From NCBI GenBank assembly GCA_903891415.1, contig CAITEH010000011.1, forward strand, positions 1 to 40,195: a stretch of DNA of 40,195 nucleotides. The letters run 5' to 3'. Numbering within the stretch: position 1 is the stretch's first letter; each line of letters opens with the position of its first letter. The notes under the pieces were generated by a model. That model did not search any database, was not told the origin of the DNA, and worked only from the letters and a program-made list of their open reading frames with translations. A program made the position numbers and the translations under genes. Of the stretch, positions 9,067 through 16,467 are shown in pieces. Source of the DNA: Candidatus Firestoneibacteriota bacterium. Lineage in GTDB: Bacteria; Oederibacteriota; D2-FULL-39-29.

Positions 9067-10710
9067 ATGTTTGGAAAAATAATACAGTTCTTAAAAAAGC
9101 CCCTGCTCTGTGTTTTTATCGTGCCGGGCCTGCTGGCCTCGAATTATGACGGAACGCAGATTAATGATAACCTTAACGCCGCTTCAGTTCCGGACCATGT
9201 GGTACTCACCTGGACCGGCGATCCCGGAAGTTCGCAAACCATAACCTGGAGAAGCGCGGCCGCGATAAACAGCGGAGAGGTGCAGTACCGGGAAGCGGAA
9301 AATTCAAAAGCCGGTTATTTATCGGAAAAAGCCGCGGTAAAAAAGTTCAGCACGGTCACAGGCGACAAACCCGGCAGTTTTAATATTTTTTCCGTTACCT
9401 TGAAAGGCCTCAAACCGGATACCCGTTATGTTTACAGGGTAATTTCCGGCACGGTGCCCGGGCAGGAAAACTCTTTTTCAACAGGAGTTACGGAAAACGA
9501 ACCTTTTACGTTCCTGATATTCGGGGACAGCCAGAGCGGGGATAATAATCCTATATTTTCCCCCTGGCATGAAACTGTGGCAAAGGCCTATGCGGCTCAT
9601 CCCGAAGCCAGATTCATGATAAATATGGGCGATTTGACCGAAACCGGTATGAGTTATATCCATTGGGATAACTGGTTCAGCGCGGCAAAAGATGTGCTCA
9701 GCAGAATTCCGGAAATGCCTATTATCGGAAATCATGAAAGTGTCGGTGAAACAACAGCGGCTAATTCGGCAAAGCCGCTTTATTACCTGGAACAGTTCCC
9801 TCTTTTTCAGAATGGCCCTAAAGATCTAAAAGGTGAAGCTTATTCTTATGACTATGGCAATTTGCATATAACGGTTTTAAACAGTGAAGAAGTTTATAGT
9901 AAAGATGAAGTTTCACGCAGCCAGCTTAACTGGCTGGAGCAGGACCTTGCGGCCTCGAATAAAACCTGGAAGCTGGTATTTTTTCATAGGGCTCCCTTCT
10001 ATAATAGGGCGGCCCGGTCAAATGAAATGGTAAAAAAAACATTTTGTCCTATAATAGACAAATACCATGTTGACGTTGTGTTCAATGGGCACGAACACGG
10101 AATTGCAAGGACCTATCCTATCCGCCAGGAGAAAATGTACTCCACCCCCAAAGACGGCACGGTCTATTATACTACCGGCAGAAGCGGCAACTCCGTTTAT
10201 AACGACCTGACAAAAAAATTCTGGGACGCGTTTTTTTACGACCCGCAGGACCAGCCCTGCTACGAAACGGTACAGGTGAATAAAAATACCCTGACCATCA
10301 ATGCCTATAAGCAGGACGGGACTTTAATAGACAGCTATACCATAGACAAGGAAAACAACGCAAAAAGTAGTTTAACTCCCGCCCCTGCCAGGTATGAAGT
10401 AACGCATTTTGTAATTTACGGGGATCTTTTTACCGGGCCGGCTGCCGGCAACGCGAGAACCGCGAAGAAAGTTGACGATAAATGGTTCGTAAACGCCAAG
10501 GTGTTTATGGGGAGCATCGGGGGCGGCGCCGCGTTAAGTTCGCAGAAAGTCGAGTTATTCTATGAAACCAGAAGCCTGAAAGTGCCGCCGGAAAAAGTGG
10601 AGATAACTGAAAAGAAAATAGTCTATATTCCGGTGGATCTTATCAAACAATTCGTCGGGTTTGATTATTATTATGATGAAGCCCTGAATGTTTTATTCTT
10701 TACCAAATGA
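9067..10710 (+). CDS. Exported purple acid phosphatase-like metallophosphoesterase
   Basis: A 547-residue exported protein. After a signal peptide (about 1-24) comes a fibronectin-like N-domain (about 40-140) as in purple acid phosphatases. The calcineurin-type phosphoesterase domain follows: D154 in IFGDSQ, D189 in MGDL, N222/H223 in GNHES, H307 in VFFHR, and H342/H344 in GHEHG. All five metal-binding blocks are present in order. The last 120 residues contain a short segment (YIPVDLIKQFVGFDYYY) resembling the stalk/copper-amine-oxidase N-terminal repeat found in cell-surface proteins. It probably releases phosphate from organic phosphates outside the cytoplasm. It lies 16 bp behind the ceramidase-like gene. 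Confidence 0.85.
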   Translation: MFGKIIQFLKKPLLCVFIVPGLLASNYDGTQINDNLNAASVPDHVVLTWTGDPGSSQTITWRSAAAINSGEVQYREAENSKAGYLSEKAAVKKFSTVTGDKPGSFNIFSVTLKGLKPDTRYVYRVISGTVPGQENSFSTGVTENEPFTFLIFGDSQSGDNNPIFSPWHETVAKAYAAHPEARFMINMGDLTETGMSYIHWDNWFSAAKDVLSRIPEMPIIGNHESVGETTAANSAKPLYYLEQFPLFQNGPKDLKGEAYSYDYGNLHITVLNSEEVYSKDEVSRSQLNWLEQDLAASNKTWKLVFFHRAPFYNRAARSNEMVKKTFCPIIDKYHVDVVFNGHEHGIARTYPIRQEKMYSTPKDGTVYYTTGRSGNSVYNDLTKKFWDAFFYDPQDQPCYETVQVNKNTLTINAYKQDGTLIDSYTIDKENNAKSSLTPAPARYEVTHFVIYGDLFTGPAAGNARTAKKVDDKWFVNAKVFMGSIGGGAALSSQKVELFYETRSLKVPPEKVEITEKKIVYIPVDLIKQFVGFDYYYDEALNVLFFTK

Positions 10711-10780
10711 TCCCGGCCTGTAATGGTTATTAAGCCGGAAGCAGCAGAAATCCCTCAAAAAGGGAAAAGTGTCTGGTTTT

Positions 10781-10842
10781 TTTTGTAGTTGCTCAATTTA
10801 TTGAGTTCTTAAAGGCGCCCGATGAATCGGGCAGCTACAAAA
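10781..10842. repeat. REPIN/MITE-like palindromic element
   Basis: A 62-bp element bounded by TTTTGTAGTTGC (10781-10792) and its near-perfect inverse GCAGCTACAAAA (10831-10842, one mismatch). Inside are two separate palindromes: CTCAATTTATTGAG (10792-10805) and GCCCGATGAATCGGGC (10817-10832). The pattern of outer inverted ends around two inner hairpins is that of paired REP sequences moved by TnpA-REP (Y1) transposases. No such transposase is in the window. TCCCT-CAAAA-AGGGA at 10751-10765 followed by a distant T-run may weakly terminate the upstream gene. Confidence 0.65.
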
Positions 10843-10890
10843 TCACCAAAATAACTGTCATGAGGAATTTCTGCGGAAGCAGGCTGTAAC

Positions 10891-10919
10891 TTGACAAAGC
10901 AGGGAAAACTGCATATTAT
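10891..10919 (+). promoter_or_regulatory. Strong promoter TTGACA-N17-TATTAT
   Basis: A perfect -35 TTGACA lies at 10891-10896 and TATTAT at 10914-10919, with a 17-bp spacer. The predicted start near 10926 leaves a leader of about 23 nt before ATG 10949, which has only a weak AGGCGG upstream. This is the best sigma-70-type match in the window. Confidence 0.7.
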
Positions 10920-10948
10920 ATTGTATAGAGTTATATAGGCGGCCATAT

Positions 10949-12754
10949 ATGAAAAAAATAACGAAGCTAAGTTCCATAATACTGCTCACGGCGTTATTCC
11001 TCTCTGTTTCTCTGTACGGGGAAAATGCAGCTTTGCCTCTTAGTTTGAAAAAGAGGGTACTTGTTCTGGAGGGGACCGCCACCTCAAAATATTTTAATAG
11101 AAGCACGAGCGCGCCTCTTTCAATTATGTGGAGTAATTTTTTAAAGCAAAAGAATGCTTTATATGAAATTGTGTCACAAGAGCAATTTGTGAACAAAGAT
11201 CTGAGAGGATATGATATCTTGATCCTGCCTTTTATTCTCTGTGTTTCCGACCGGGAGATAGAAAAAATAAAAGAGTTTGCCCGGTATAAAGAAAAAGGCC
11301 TGATCCTTGACGGTTTTACCGGCGCCCGGGACGAAAATGGCGGCTGGCGGCAAGTTTCATTTTTGAGCGAAATATTAGGCGGAGATTCCATTAAAGAAAT
11401 AAAAGGCGAGGGTGTCGGCGGGGCGATTGCCAATCTTATTCTTGACGGAACCAGCAGGTTAATTGCGGATGTAGAGCCCGGGTTCAGGCTGGAACTTAAT
11501 ACTTATAACAGGCCGGTCACCGCCAATATTATTGAGCCCCGGTCGGAAATTGACGGGTTCTGGGAATCCACGCCGGCGATCTATCAAAATAAATTATCTT
11601 CCGAGGAAGCGGGGCTGGTACACGGTAAATATCTCGAAGCGCGGTTCGCGTGGCTGGGTTTTACCATGGGCTCCGTAGTAGGCGACATTCCCGATCAAAA
11701 AATCTTTCAAAAAGTTATCGATAACATCTTCAGCTATGTTTCTTTTTGGCCCCTTATCTATAAAGAACGCTGGCCGGAAGGGAAAAAAGGCGCGGCTATT
11801 TTTGCCCAGGACACCGAGGATAAATTTGAAAATGCGCTGAATACGGTTTCTCTCCTGACCGCCAAAAATATTCCAGCCACATTTTTTTGCGTTCCTGAAA
11901 TGGCGGCCAAGTATGATAAAGTATTTGCAAAGATCTATGCGCGGGAAAATTTTGAGGTCGGCCTGCACGGACTTGACGTCTACCAGGGCCAGACTCTGGA
12001 ACTCCAGCGGGAGAGATTAAGATCCGGAAAAAGTATATTGGAAAAGATAACGGGCAAGAGGGTAAGGGGCTTCCGGCCGCCGGAGGCCATTTACGACAGG
12101 AACACCCTGCTGGCGCTGGTCAATTTAGAATATGATTATATGGCCGGAGATGATATTAAGCAGTCCTGCCCGGAAATAATGCCTGATAAAAAAAATCAGG
12201 AACGCACCCCGGGAAGGAACCAGGAGGCGCTTGTTAAATTTCCCAAAACAAGCGATGATGATTACGATCTTATAGAAAGATATAAAATGCGGGATAAAAA
12301 CAAAATGCTGGAACTTCTAAAAAAGGATTTTGATAAGATCTATCAGATCGGAGGGCTTTACTACTACTCTTTTCACACGCAAATAATGGCCAAGGAAGAA
12401 TATATTGATGTTTTGGGAAAATTTATAGATTACGTAAAAGAAAAAGATTGCTGGATCGCCTCTTTTTCAGAGGTCAATGACTGGTGGCTGAACAGGTATG
12501 CGAATATTAAGGTTACCGGGGTCCAAACCGGGCCCACCCGCACTTTCGTAAATATAACCAATAATTCCTTTCAAAAAGCGTCCGGGGTCAAGATAAACCT
12601 GCTTCTGCCTCCTTCCAGAAGGCCGGTTAAGATCATTCAGGGAACATCGGGCCCTGCCGTTCCTTTTTACGAAGGTAAAGACGGGAATATTGTCGTTGAG
12701 ATACAAAATATAGAGAGCGGTGAAAGTATTGCTTTTAATTTTGAGTATGAGTAA
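10949..12754 (+). CDS. Exported polysaccharide deacetylase-like protein with GATase-like N-domain
   Basis: A 601-residue exported protein (signal peptide 1-25). Residues 35-260 resemble a glutamine-amidotransferase-like Rossmann domain of the type found in glycosidase accessory regions (YDILILPFILCVS, GLILDGFTGA). Residues 275-500 resemble a NodB/polysaccharide deacetylase domain: AQDTED (D288, D291), EVGLHGLD (H340), GFRPPE (R376-P378) and a late YYSFHTQ. The usual H-x3-H metal pair is incomplete because position 344 is Val, so metal binding or activity may differ. Residues 510-601 look like an Ig-like sandwich. Its own strong promoter sits upstream. It may remodel or recognise polysaccharide; catalysis is uncertain. 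Confidence 0.72.
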   Translation: MKKITKLSSIILLTALFLSVSLYGENAALPLSLKKRVLVLEGTATSKYFNRSTSAPLSIMWSNFLKQKNALYEIVSQEQFVNKDLRGYDILILPFILCVSDREIEKIKEFARYKEKGLILDGFTGARDENGGWRQVSFLSEILGGDSIKEIKGEGVGGAIANLILDGTSRLIADVEPGFRLELNTYNRPVTANIIEPRSEIDGFWESTPAIYQNKLSSEEAGLVHGKYLEARFAWLGFTMGSVVGDIPDQKIFQKVIDNIFSYVSFWPLIYKERWPEGKKGAAIFAQDTEDKFENALNTVSLLTAKNIPATFFCVPEMAAKYDKVFAKIYARENFEVGLHGLDVYQGQTLELQRERLRSGKSILEKITGKRVRGFRPPEAIYDRNTLLALVNLEYDYMAGDDIKQSCPEIMPDKKNQERTPGRNQEALVKFPKTSDDDYDLIERYKMRDKNKMLELLKKDFDKIYQIGGLYYYSFHTQIMAKEEYIDVLGKFIDYVKEKDCWIASFSEVNDWWLNRYANIKVTGVQTGPTRTFVNITNNSFQKASGVKINLLLPPSRRPVKIIQGTSGPAVPFYEGKDGNIVVEIQNIESGESIAFNFEYE

Positions 12755-12817
12755 AAATAGCTCGATATTATTGCGTGTTTGCGGCAAACGGACCGTGAAG
12801 TTACGCTGAGCTCGCAC

Positions 12818-12836
12818 CGGGCCTATTGCCCGTTTT
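12818..12836 (+). terminator. Weak terminator-like hairpin
   Basis: CGGGC (12818-12822), loop CTATT, GCCCG (12828-12832), then TTTT. The stem is only 5 bp, so termination after the deacetylase gene would be partial. Confidence 0.3.
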
Positions 12837-12869
12837 CCCGCGTGGAACCGGCTTGCTCATGGAGAAACT

Positions 12870-13421
12870 TTGAAAATCATTACTATTTTAATGATTTCCG
12901 TATTTTATCTTTCTTTTTCCGGCGCCGGAGAACCCCGGAGAGAGAGCTCTTCAGTCCTCGGCTACGACAAAGCTCTGCACTTTACCGCGGGGTATGTTAT
13001 CTCGGACACGATCTTCGCCCTCCAAAGATATAATAACGCGCTTTTGCCTTTTCTTGTCCCTGCCGCCGCGGGCGCGGGCAAGGAACTCTACGACAACTAT
13101 TTTGACTGGAAAGACTTTGGCTGTACCTGCCTTGGCGCGGTTACAAGGATCTGCATCCCTCTTACCGGCAAGGAAGAACTCCGGCTTGGAAGCCTTACGG
13201 TGGAATATAAAAAGGTGCTGGCTTTCGCGGGCGGCTATATAACGGCTGAACTGGTTTTTATGTTCCAAAGATCCGATGACGTTTTCCTTCCAATTTTACT
13301 CCCCGCGGCGGCAGGCGCGGGAATAGAACTTTTGGAAGGCGATTTTGACGGGAGAAGCGCCGGGTACGCCGCGCTGGGTGCGGTTGTAAGATCCGTGCTC
13401 CGCCTTGGTTTTAAATTTTAA
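12870..13421 (+). CDS. Exported YfiM-like protein with internal duplication
   Basis: A 183-residue protein with a signal peptide (about 1-19). Residues 31-97 contain DKALHF, a GAGKELYD segment and DWKDFGCTCLGA, in the order seen in the YfiM/DUF2279 family of small envelope proteins. Residues 107-179 repeat the same plan (KKVLAFAGGY, LLPAAAGAGIELL, YAALGAV), with close to half the positions identical to the first half. In the second copy the polar residues are lost: D33 is replaced by Lys, H37 by Ala, and KELYD by IELLE. The start is TTG 12870 with GGAG five bases upstream; no competing ATG would keep the signal peptide. The function is unknown; a membrane-associated envelope role is likely. 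Confidence 0.6.
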   Translation: MKIITILMISVFYLSFSGAGEPRRESSSVLGYDKALHFTAGYVISDTIFALQRYNNALLPFLVPAAAGAGKELYDNYFDWKDFGCTCLGAVTRICIPLTGKEELRLGSLTVEYKKVLAFAGGYITAELVFMFQRSDDVFLPILLPAAAGAGIELLEGDFDGRSAGYAALGAVVRSVLRLGFKF

Positions 13422-13446
13422 GAAATTGCCCGGGAGGAAGAATTAT

Positions 13447-14196
13447 ATGTTCATAATCTATCAAATTAAACGGCAGGCCTGTGTCTGTTTTTTTGTGTTA
13501 ATTTGCATTTCAGGGGGTTTTCCTGCCGACCGGGCGGCAGACGGGGACAAAGAGAAAAGAGATAATATTATTAAACTATTCAAGCTCAAGGGAGTTGACA
13601 AAGCCAATAAGCAAATACTGTCGGGCCCGGACAGCATTTTTACGGAGAAAGACCTTCAGGAGCTGAACGAAAAAAGAATTTCTCTATATATGAAATATTA
13701 TACGGGGGAAGAAATACTGGAAATGCTGAAATTATTTGAAAATCCCGTCTGGAAAAAATTTCAGGACAATGAAGTATTGATGCTCAAAGAAATGTCCGAG
13801 TTCAGTTCGGAGTGGGCGAAAAAAGTCCTGGAAAGAGCTAAAACTGACGGAACAATTGAAAGGCTCAAAGCGGATCCAAACTTAAATTACGGCAAAATGA
13901 TGAAATTAAGCTATGAGGGCGCGACCAGAGGGAACTTGGCAGCAATAAGGTCCGCGATCACGATATATTACTCTGAAAAAGAGGGTACGTGGCCCCGGGA
14001 CATAACAAGCGGTTTTGAAAAGTATCTTTCTCCCCTGCCACCGGAAAAAATAACCGGAAGCAATAGAGTGGTAAATGAATTTGACGGCAAAGGCGGCTGG
14101 TATTATATTAATGACCCAAAAAATGCCAAATGCGGCTGTATATTCGTTAATATTGAAGGGAAGGATTCTAAAGGCAAAGAATATAAGGATTATTAA
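13447..14196 (+). CDS. DUF2059 / pseudopilin C-domain chimera, exported
   Basis: A 249-residue protein. ATG 13447 is preferred over an upstream TTG (13405) because GGAGG lies 9 nt before it and it yields a signal-type N-terminus. Residues 35-140 match DUF2059: an N-terminal helix with LKGVDKANKQIL, then YYTGEEILEMLKLFENPVWKKF. From about residue 158 to the end the protein matches the C-terminal half of the prepilin at 34402: [18 protein letters not shown] and EKEGTWPRDITSGFEKYL, then a PLPPEK loop. The prepilin peptidase site and the pilin N-terminal helix are absent. It therefore looks like a soluble periplasmic protein carrying a pilin-type domain. It may interact with the pilus, but that is inference. 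Confidence 0.7.
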   Translation: MFIIYQIKRQACVCFFVLICISGGFPADRAADGDKEKRDNIIKLFKLKGVDKANKQILSGPDSIFTEKDLQELNEKRISLYMKYYTGEEILEMLKLFENPVWKKFQDNEVLMLKEMSEFSSEWAKKVLERAKTDGTIERLKADPNLNYGKMMKLSYEGATRGNLAAIRSAITIYYSEKEGTWPRDITSGFEKYLSPLPPEKITGSNRVVNEFDGKGGWYYINDPKNAKCGCIFVNIEGKDSKGKEYKDY

Positions 14197-14252
14197 GCTC
14201 ATAATTTAATGCTGTCAGCGACAGTAAAAAGAATGAAAATCTGGAGGTTCAC

Positions 14253-14831
14253 ATGATAAAAGTTGTTGCTTTTAACGGGAGCGCGCGGAAAGACGGGAAT
14301 ACAACCATCCTTATTGAACAGGTCTTTCACGAACTTGAGAAAGAGGGTATAAAAACGGAACTGGTCCAGCTTGCCGGCCAGAAACTCCAGGGGTGCATCG
14401 GCTGTAGAAAATGTTTTACCAACAAAGATAAAAAGTGTGCCGTGACCGGAGATATAGCTAATGAATGTATCTCTAAAATGATTGCGGCGCAGGGAATAAT
14501 ATTTGGTTCTCCCGTGTATTTCGCGGATTGCACTATTCAGATAAAAGCCCTGATGGAGCGGGCAGGAATGGTAGGTTCGGCTAATGGGGATCTTTATAAA
14601 TATAAAGCCGGGGCCTCCGTAGTTTCGGTACGGCGCGGGGGAGCTATTCACGCTTTTGACACAATGAACCATTTCTTTTCCATAAAACAGATGTTCATTA
14701 CCGGTTCCTCGTATTGGAATATGGGTATAGGCAGGGAACCGGGAGATGTAAGAAAAGACGAAGAGGGGCTTTTGACCATGTCCAACCTTGGAAAAAATAT
14801 GGCCTGGCTCCTAAAAAAAATAAACGTGTAA
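14253..14831 (+). CDS. NADPH-dependent FMN reductase / iron-sulfur flavoprotein
   Basis: A 192-residue flavodoxin-fold protein. FNGSARKDGNT at residues 8-18 is the FMN phosphate loop and GSPVYF is the second flavin-contact motif. Cysteines C48, C51, C54 and C62 form a CX2CX2CX7C cluster, as in archaeal-type iron-sulfur flavoproteins (Isf) that carry a [4Fe-4S] centre. It is cytoplasmic and probably transfers electrons between ferredoxin or NAD(P)H and an acceptor. TGGAGGTTCAC precedes the ATG. It is separated by 56 bp from the chimera gene and by 84 bp from the inverted repeat that opens the next unit. Confidence 0.85.
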   Translation: MIKVVAFNGSARKDGNTTILIEQVFHELEKEGIKTELVQLAGQKLQGCIGCRKCFTNKDKKCAVTGDIANECISKMIAAQGIIFGSPVYFADCTIQIKALMERAGMVGSANGDLYKYKAGASVVSVRRGGAIHAFDTMNHFFSIKQMFITGSSYWNMGIGREPGDVRKDEEGLLTMSNLGKNMAWLLKKINV

Positions 14832-14915
14832 GAATATTCTGCCGTTGCCGCAAAAGCGCCCGGTAGCCCGTGAAAGGGTAGGGCAGGCAAACTGTAAAGA
14901 CCCTGTTGATTAAAT

Positions 14916-14936
14916 AAGGGTGGCTGTCCCTCTTTA
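14916..14936. repeat. Left inverted repeat of the DUF4919 unit
   Basis: This 21-bp sequence (AAGGGTGGCTG then TCCCTCTTTA) recurs in inverse orientation at 15627-15650. It overlaps the very start of the DUF4919 reading frame. Sequences of the type GGTGGCTGTCCCTCTTTATT resemble ends linked to IS200/TnpA-REP elements. Confidence 0.65.
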
Positions 14937-15564
14937 TTTTTACTCAACCGGAGCATATAAAGAAGGCAAGGCATTTGATGCTGCCGGAAAAACCGTAAAT
15001 GTATATGAAAGTACATTGAAACAAATAATAGCTGGAGATTACGATTCAGATTTTGAAAGATTGAGAATGGCTTTTACCATAACCGCTAATTATGATCCAT
15101 ATAATTCTGATAAAAAACAAGACAATATGTACGAGGCGTTTAAGAATAAGAAGTATGAAGATGCCATTAAACTTGGTAAAGTAATTCTGGAAAAAGAATA
15201 TGTGGATATGGATGCTCACAGAATATGCTTGCTGTCTTATGGCAAAATTGGCGATAAAAAGCTGGCGGAACACCACTGGCAGGTTTATTCGGGGCTTCTT
15301 AATTCCGTATTAAATTCCGGAGACGGTAAATCTCCAGAGAGTGCGTATCGTGTAATAAAGGTAAGGGAAGAATATATTTTGCTTAATGAACAGGGGTATG
15401 AAGTTGAAAAACAAAGCCTTGTTTCAGGCAAACTTGGGAACTGTGATTTGATGGAAATAAAAGATACAAAAACTGGTGAAAAACTTAACTTATACTTTAA
15501 TGTAAAAATAAGCATGGATTTCATGCTCAATGTATTTAAGAAGCTAAATGAAAAGAAAGAATAG
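14920..15564 (+). pseudogene. DUF4919-family gene, probably 5'-truncated
   Basis: The frame opens directly after an in-frame TAA at 14911-14913. Its only plausible start is GTG 14920, inside the left inverted repeat, with no convincing ribosome binding site. From about residue 35 the protein matches DUF4919: AGDYDSDFERLRMAF, a helix with EYVDMDAHRICLL, HHWQVYSGLLNSVLNSGDGK, then SAYRVIKVREEY. Family members are exported and begin with a signal peptide, which is missing here; the first codons are instead encoded by the repeat. The body is intact (no frameshift) up to the stop at 15564. I infer that insertion or recombination at the repeat removed the 5' end; an alternative is a gene carried as cargo. 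Confidence 0.6.
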
Positions 15565-15626
15565 GCTATATGCTAAATGCTTTTTATCTCTAAAATAAAT
15601 CTCAAGTTATCATACTGCCGGAAAAT

Positions 15627-15650
15627 TAAAGAGGGACAACAGCCACCCTT
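15627..15650. repeat. Right inverted repeat of the DUF4919 unit
   Basis: The sequence TAAAGAGGGACA followed by ACAGCCACCCTT is the inverse of 14916-14936 except for a 3-base ACA duplication. The two copies bracket about 735 bp that contain only the DUF4919 gene and AT-rich flanks. Confidence 0.65.
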
Positions 15651-15670
15651 TACGTTGTAAATTACTTTTG

Positions 15671-15707
15671 CGCGGCTTACCCGCGGCTTACCCGCGGCTT
15701 ACCCGCG
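15671..15707. repeat. 11-bp tandem repeat, 3.4 copies
   Basis: The unit CGCGGCTTACC occurs perfectly at 15671-15681, 15682-15692 and 15693-15703, followed by a partial CGCG. It lies just upstream of the response regulator promoter, about 25 bp before its -10 box. It could be a slippage array or tandem protein-binding sites. Confidence 0.7.
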
Positions 15708-15732
15708 TGTTTATGTTTGAGGTAATAAATGA

Positions 15733-15738
15733 TATAAT
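15733..15738 (+). promoter_or_regulatory. -10 box of the two-component operon
   Basis: A perfect TATAAT with no good -35 at 17 bp (TTTATG at 15710-15715). The transcript would start near 15745 and carry a leader of about 50 nt to ATG 15795, which has AGGGG upstream. The poor -35 fits an activated promoter, possibly autoregulated by the response regulator. Confidence 0.4.
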
Positions 15739-15794
15739 ACTTTTTACGGGTGGATCTTAAAGAGCGGGTAATTTAAGCGGCATGCAGGGGAAAA

Positions 15795-16466
15795 ATGCGG
15801 ATACTTGTAATAGAGGATGAAAAGAAAATAGCCGGGTTTATAAAAAGGGGCTTAAAAGAGGAAGGTTACGCGGTTGATACGGCCTCTGACGGAGAAGAGG
15901 GCTATTACCTGGCCCGGACAAATGATTATGACCTTATACTCCTGGATGTTATGCTTCCGAAAATTGACGGTATCAAACTGTGCAAAAAGCTGAGAAAAGA
16001 TTCGGAAAAAACTCCGGTCATAATGCTTACCGCGAAAGACCGGGTGAAAGACAAAGTTGAAGGGCTCGATTCCGGCGCGGATGACTATATCACCAAACCT
16101 TTTGTTTTTGAAGAACTCCTGGCGAGGATCCGGGCCGTTTTAAGGAAAAAAGCAGGTTCTTCCACGGTAACAACGCTGGCTTTGAGCGATCTCTCCGTGG
16201 ATCTGTTATCCCATAAGGTTATAAGGGCAGGCAGGGAGATCCGGCTGACTACAAAAGAATACGCTTTGCTTGAATACCTTATGCGAAATCCAAATACCAT
16301 AGTTACCAGAACCATGCTCTCCGAACATGTTTGGAACATTGATTTTGATACGGATACCAACCTGATAGACGTCTATGTTAATTATCTGAGAAAAAAAATA
16401 GACAGTAATTCTAAAAAGAAACTTATCCAGACCGTAAGAGGCCGGGGCTATATTCTAAAGGACTGA
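15795..16466 (+). CDS. OmpR/PhoB-family response regulator
   Basis: A 223-residue response regulator. The receiver domain (1-120) has the acidic pocket E7/D8, phospho-acceptor D51 in LLDVMLPKIDG, T79 in MLTAKD and K101 in ITKPF. Residues 125-222 form an OmpR-type winged helix with TTKEYALLEYL and the C-terminal VRGRGYIL hairpin. It acts as a DNA-binding transcription factor in the cytoplasm. The histidine kinase gene starts one base after its stop codon, so the two form an operon. Sequence flavour is CusR/QseB-like; the stimulus is not readable. The direct repeats upstream of 24888 are a candidate binding site. Confidence 0.95.
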   Translation: MRILVIEDEKKIAGFIKRGLKEEGYAVDTASDGEEGYYLARTNDYDLILLDVMLPKIDGIKLCKKLRKDSEKTPVIMLTAKDRVKDKVEGLDSGADDYITKPFVFEELLARIRAVLRKKAGSSTVTTLALSDLSVDLLSHKVIRAGREIRLTTKEYALLEYLMRNPNTIVTRTMLSEHVWNIDFDTDTNLIDVYVNYLRKKIDSNSKKKLIQTVRGRGYILKD

Positions 16467-16467
16467 G

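Noticed and set aside
10858-11433. 191-codon open frame on the minus strand
   Set aside because: It covers the strong + promoter and the start of the deacetylase gene. The translation has no domain and no ribosome binding site.
14832-14919. Riboswitch (GGGCAGGCAAACTG recalls c-di-GMP-type)
   Set aside because: The rest of the consensus core and the pairing helices could not be found, and the downstream gene is truncated.
15671-15707. CRISPR array
   Set aside because: The copies are only 11 bp and contiguous, with no spacers.
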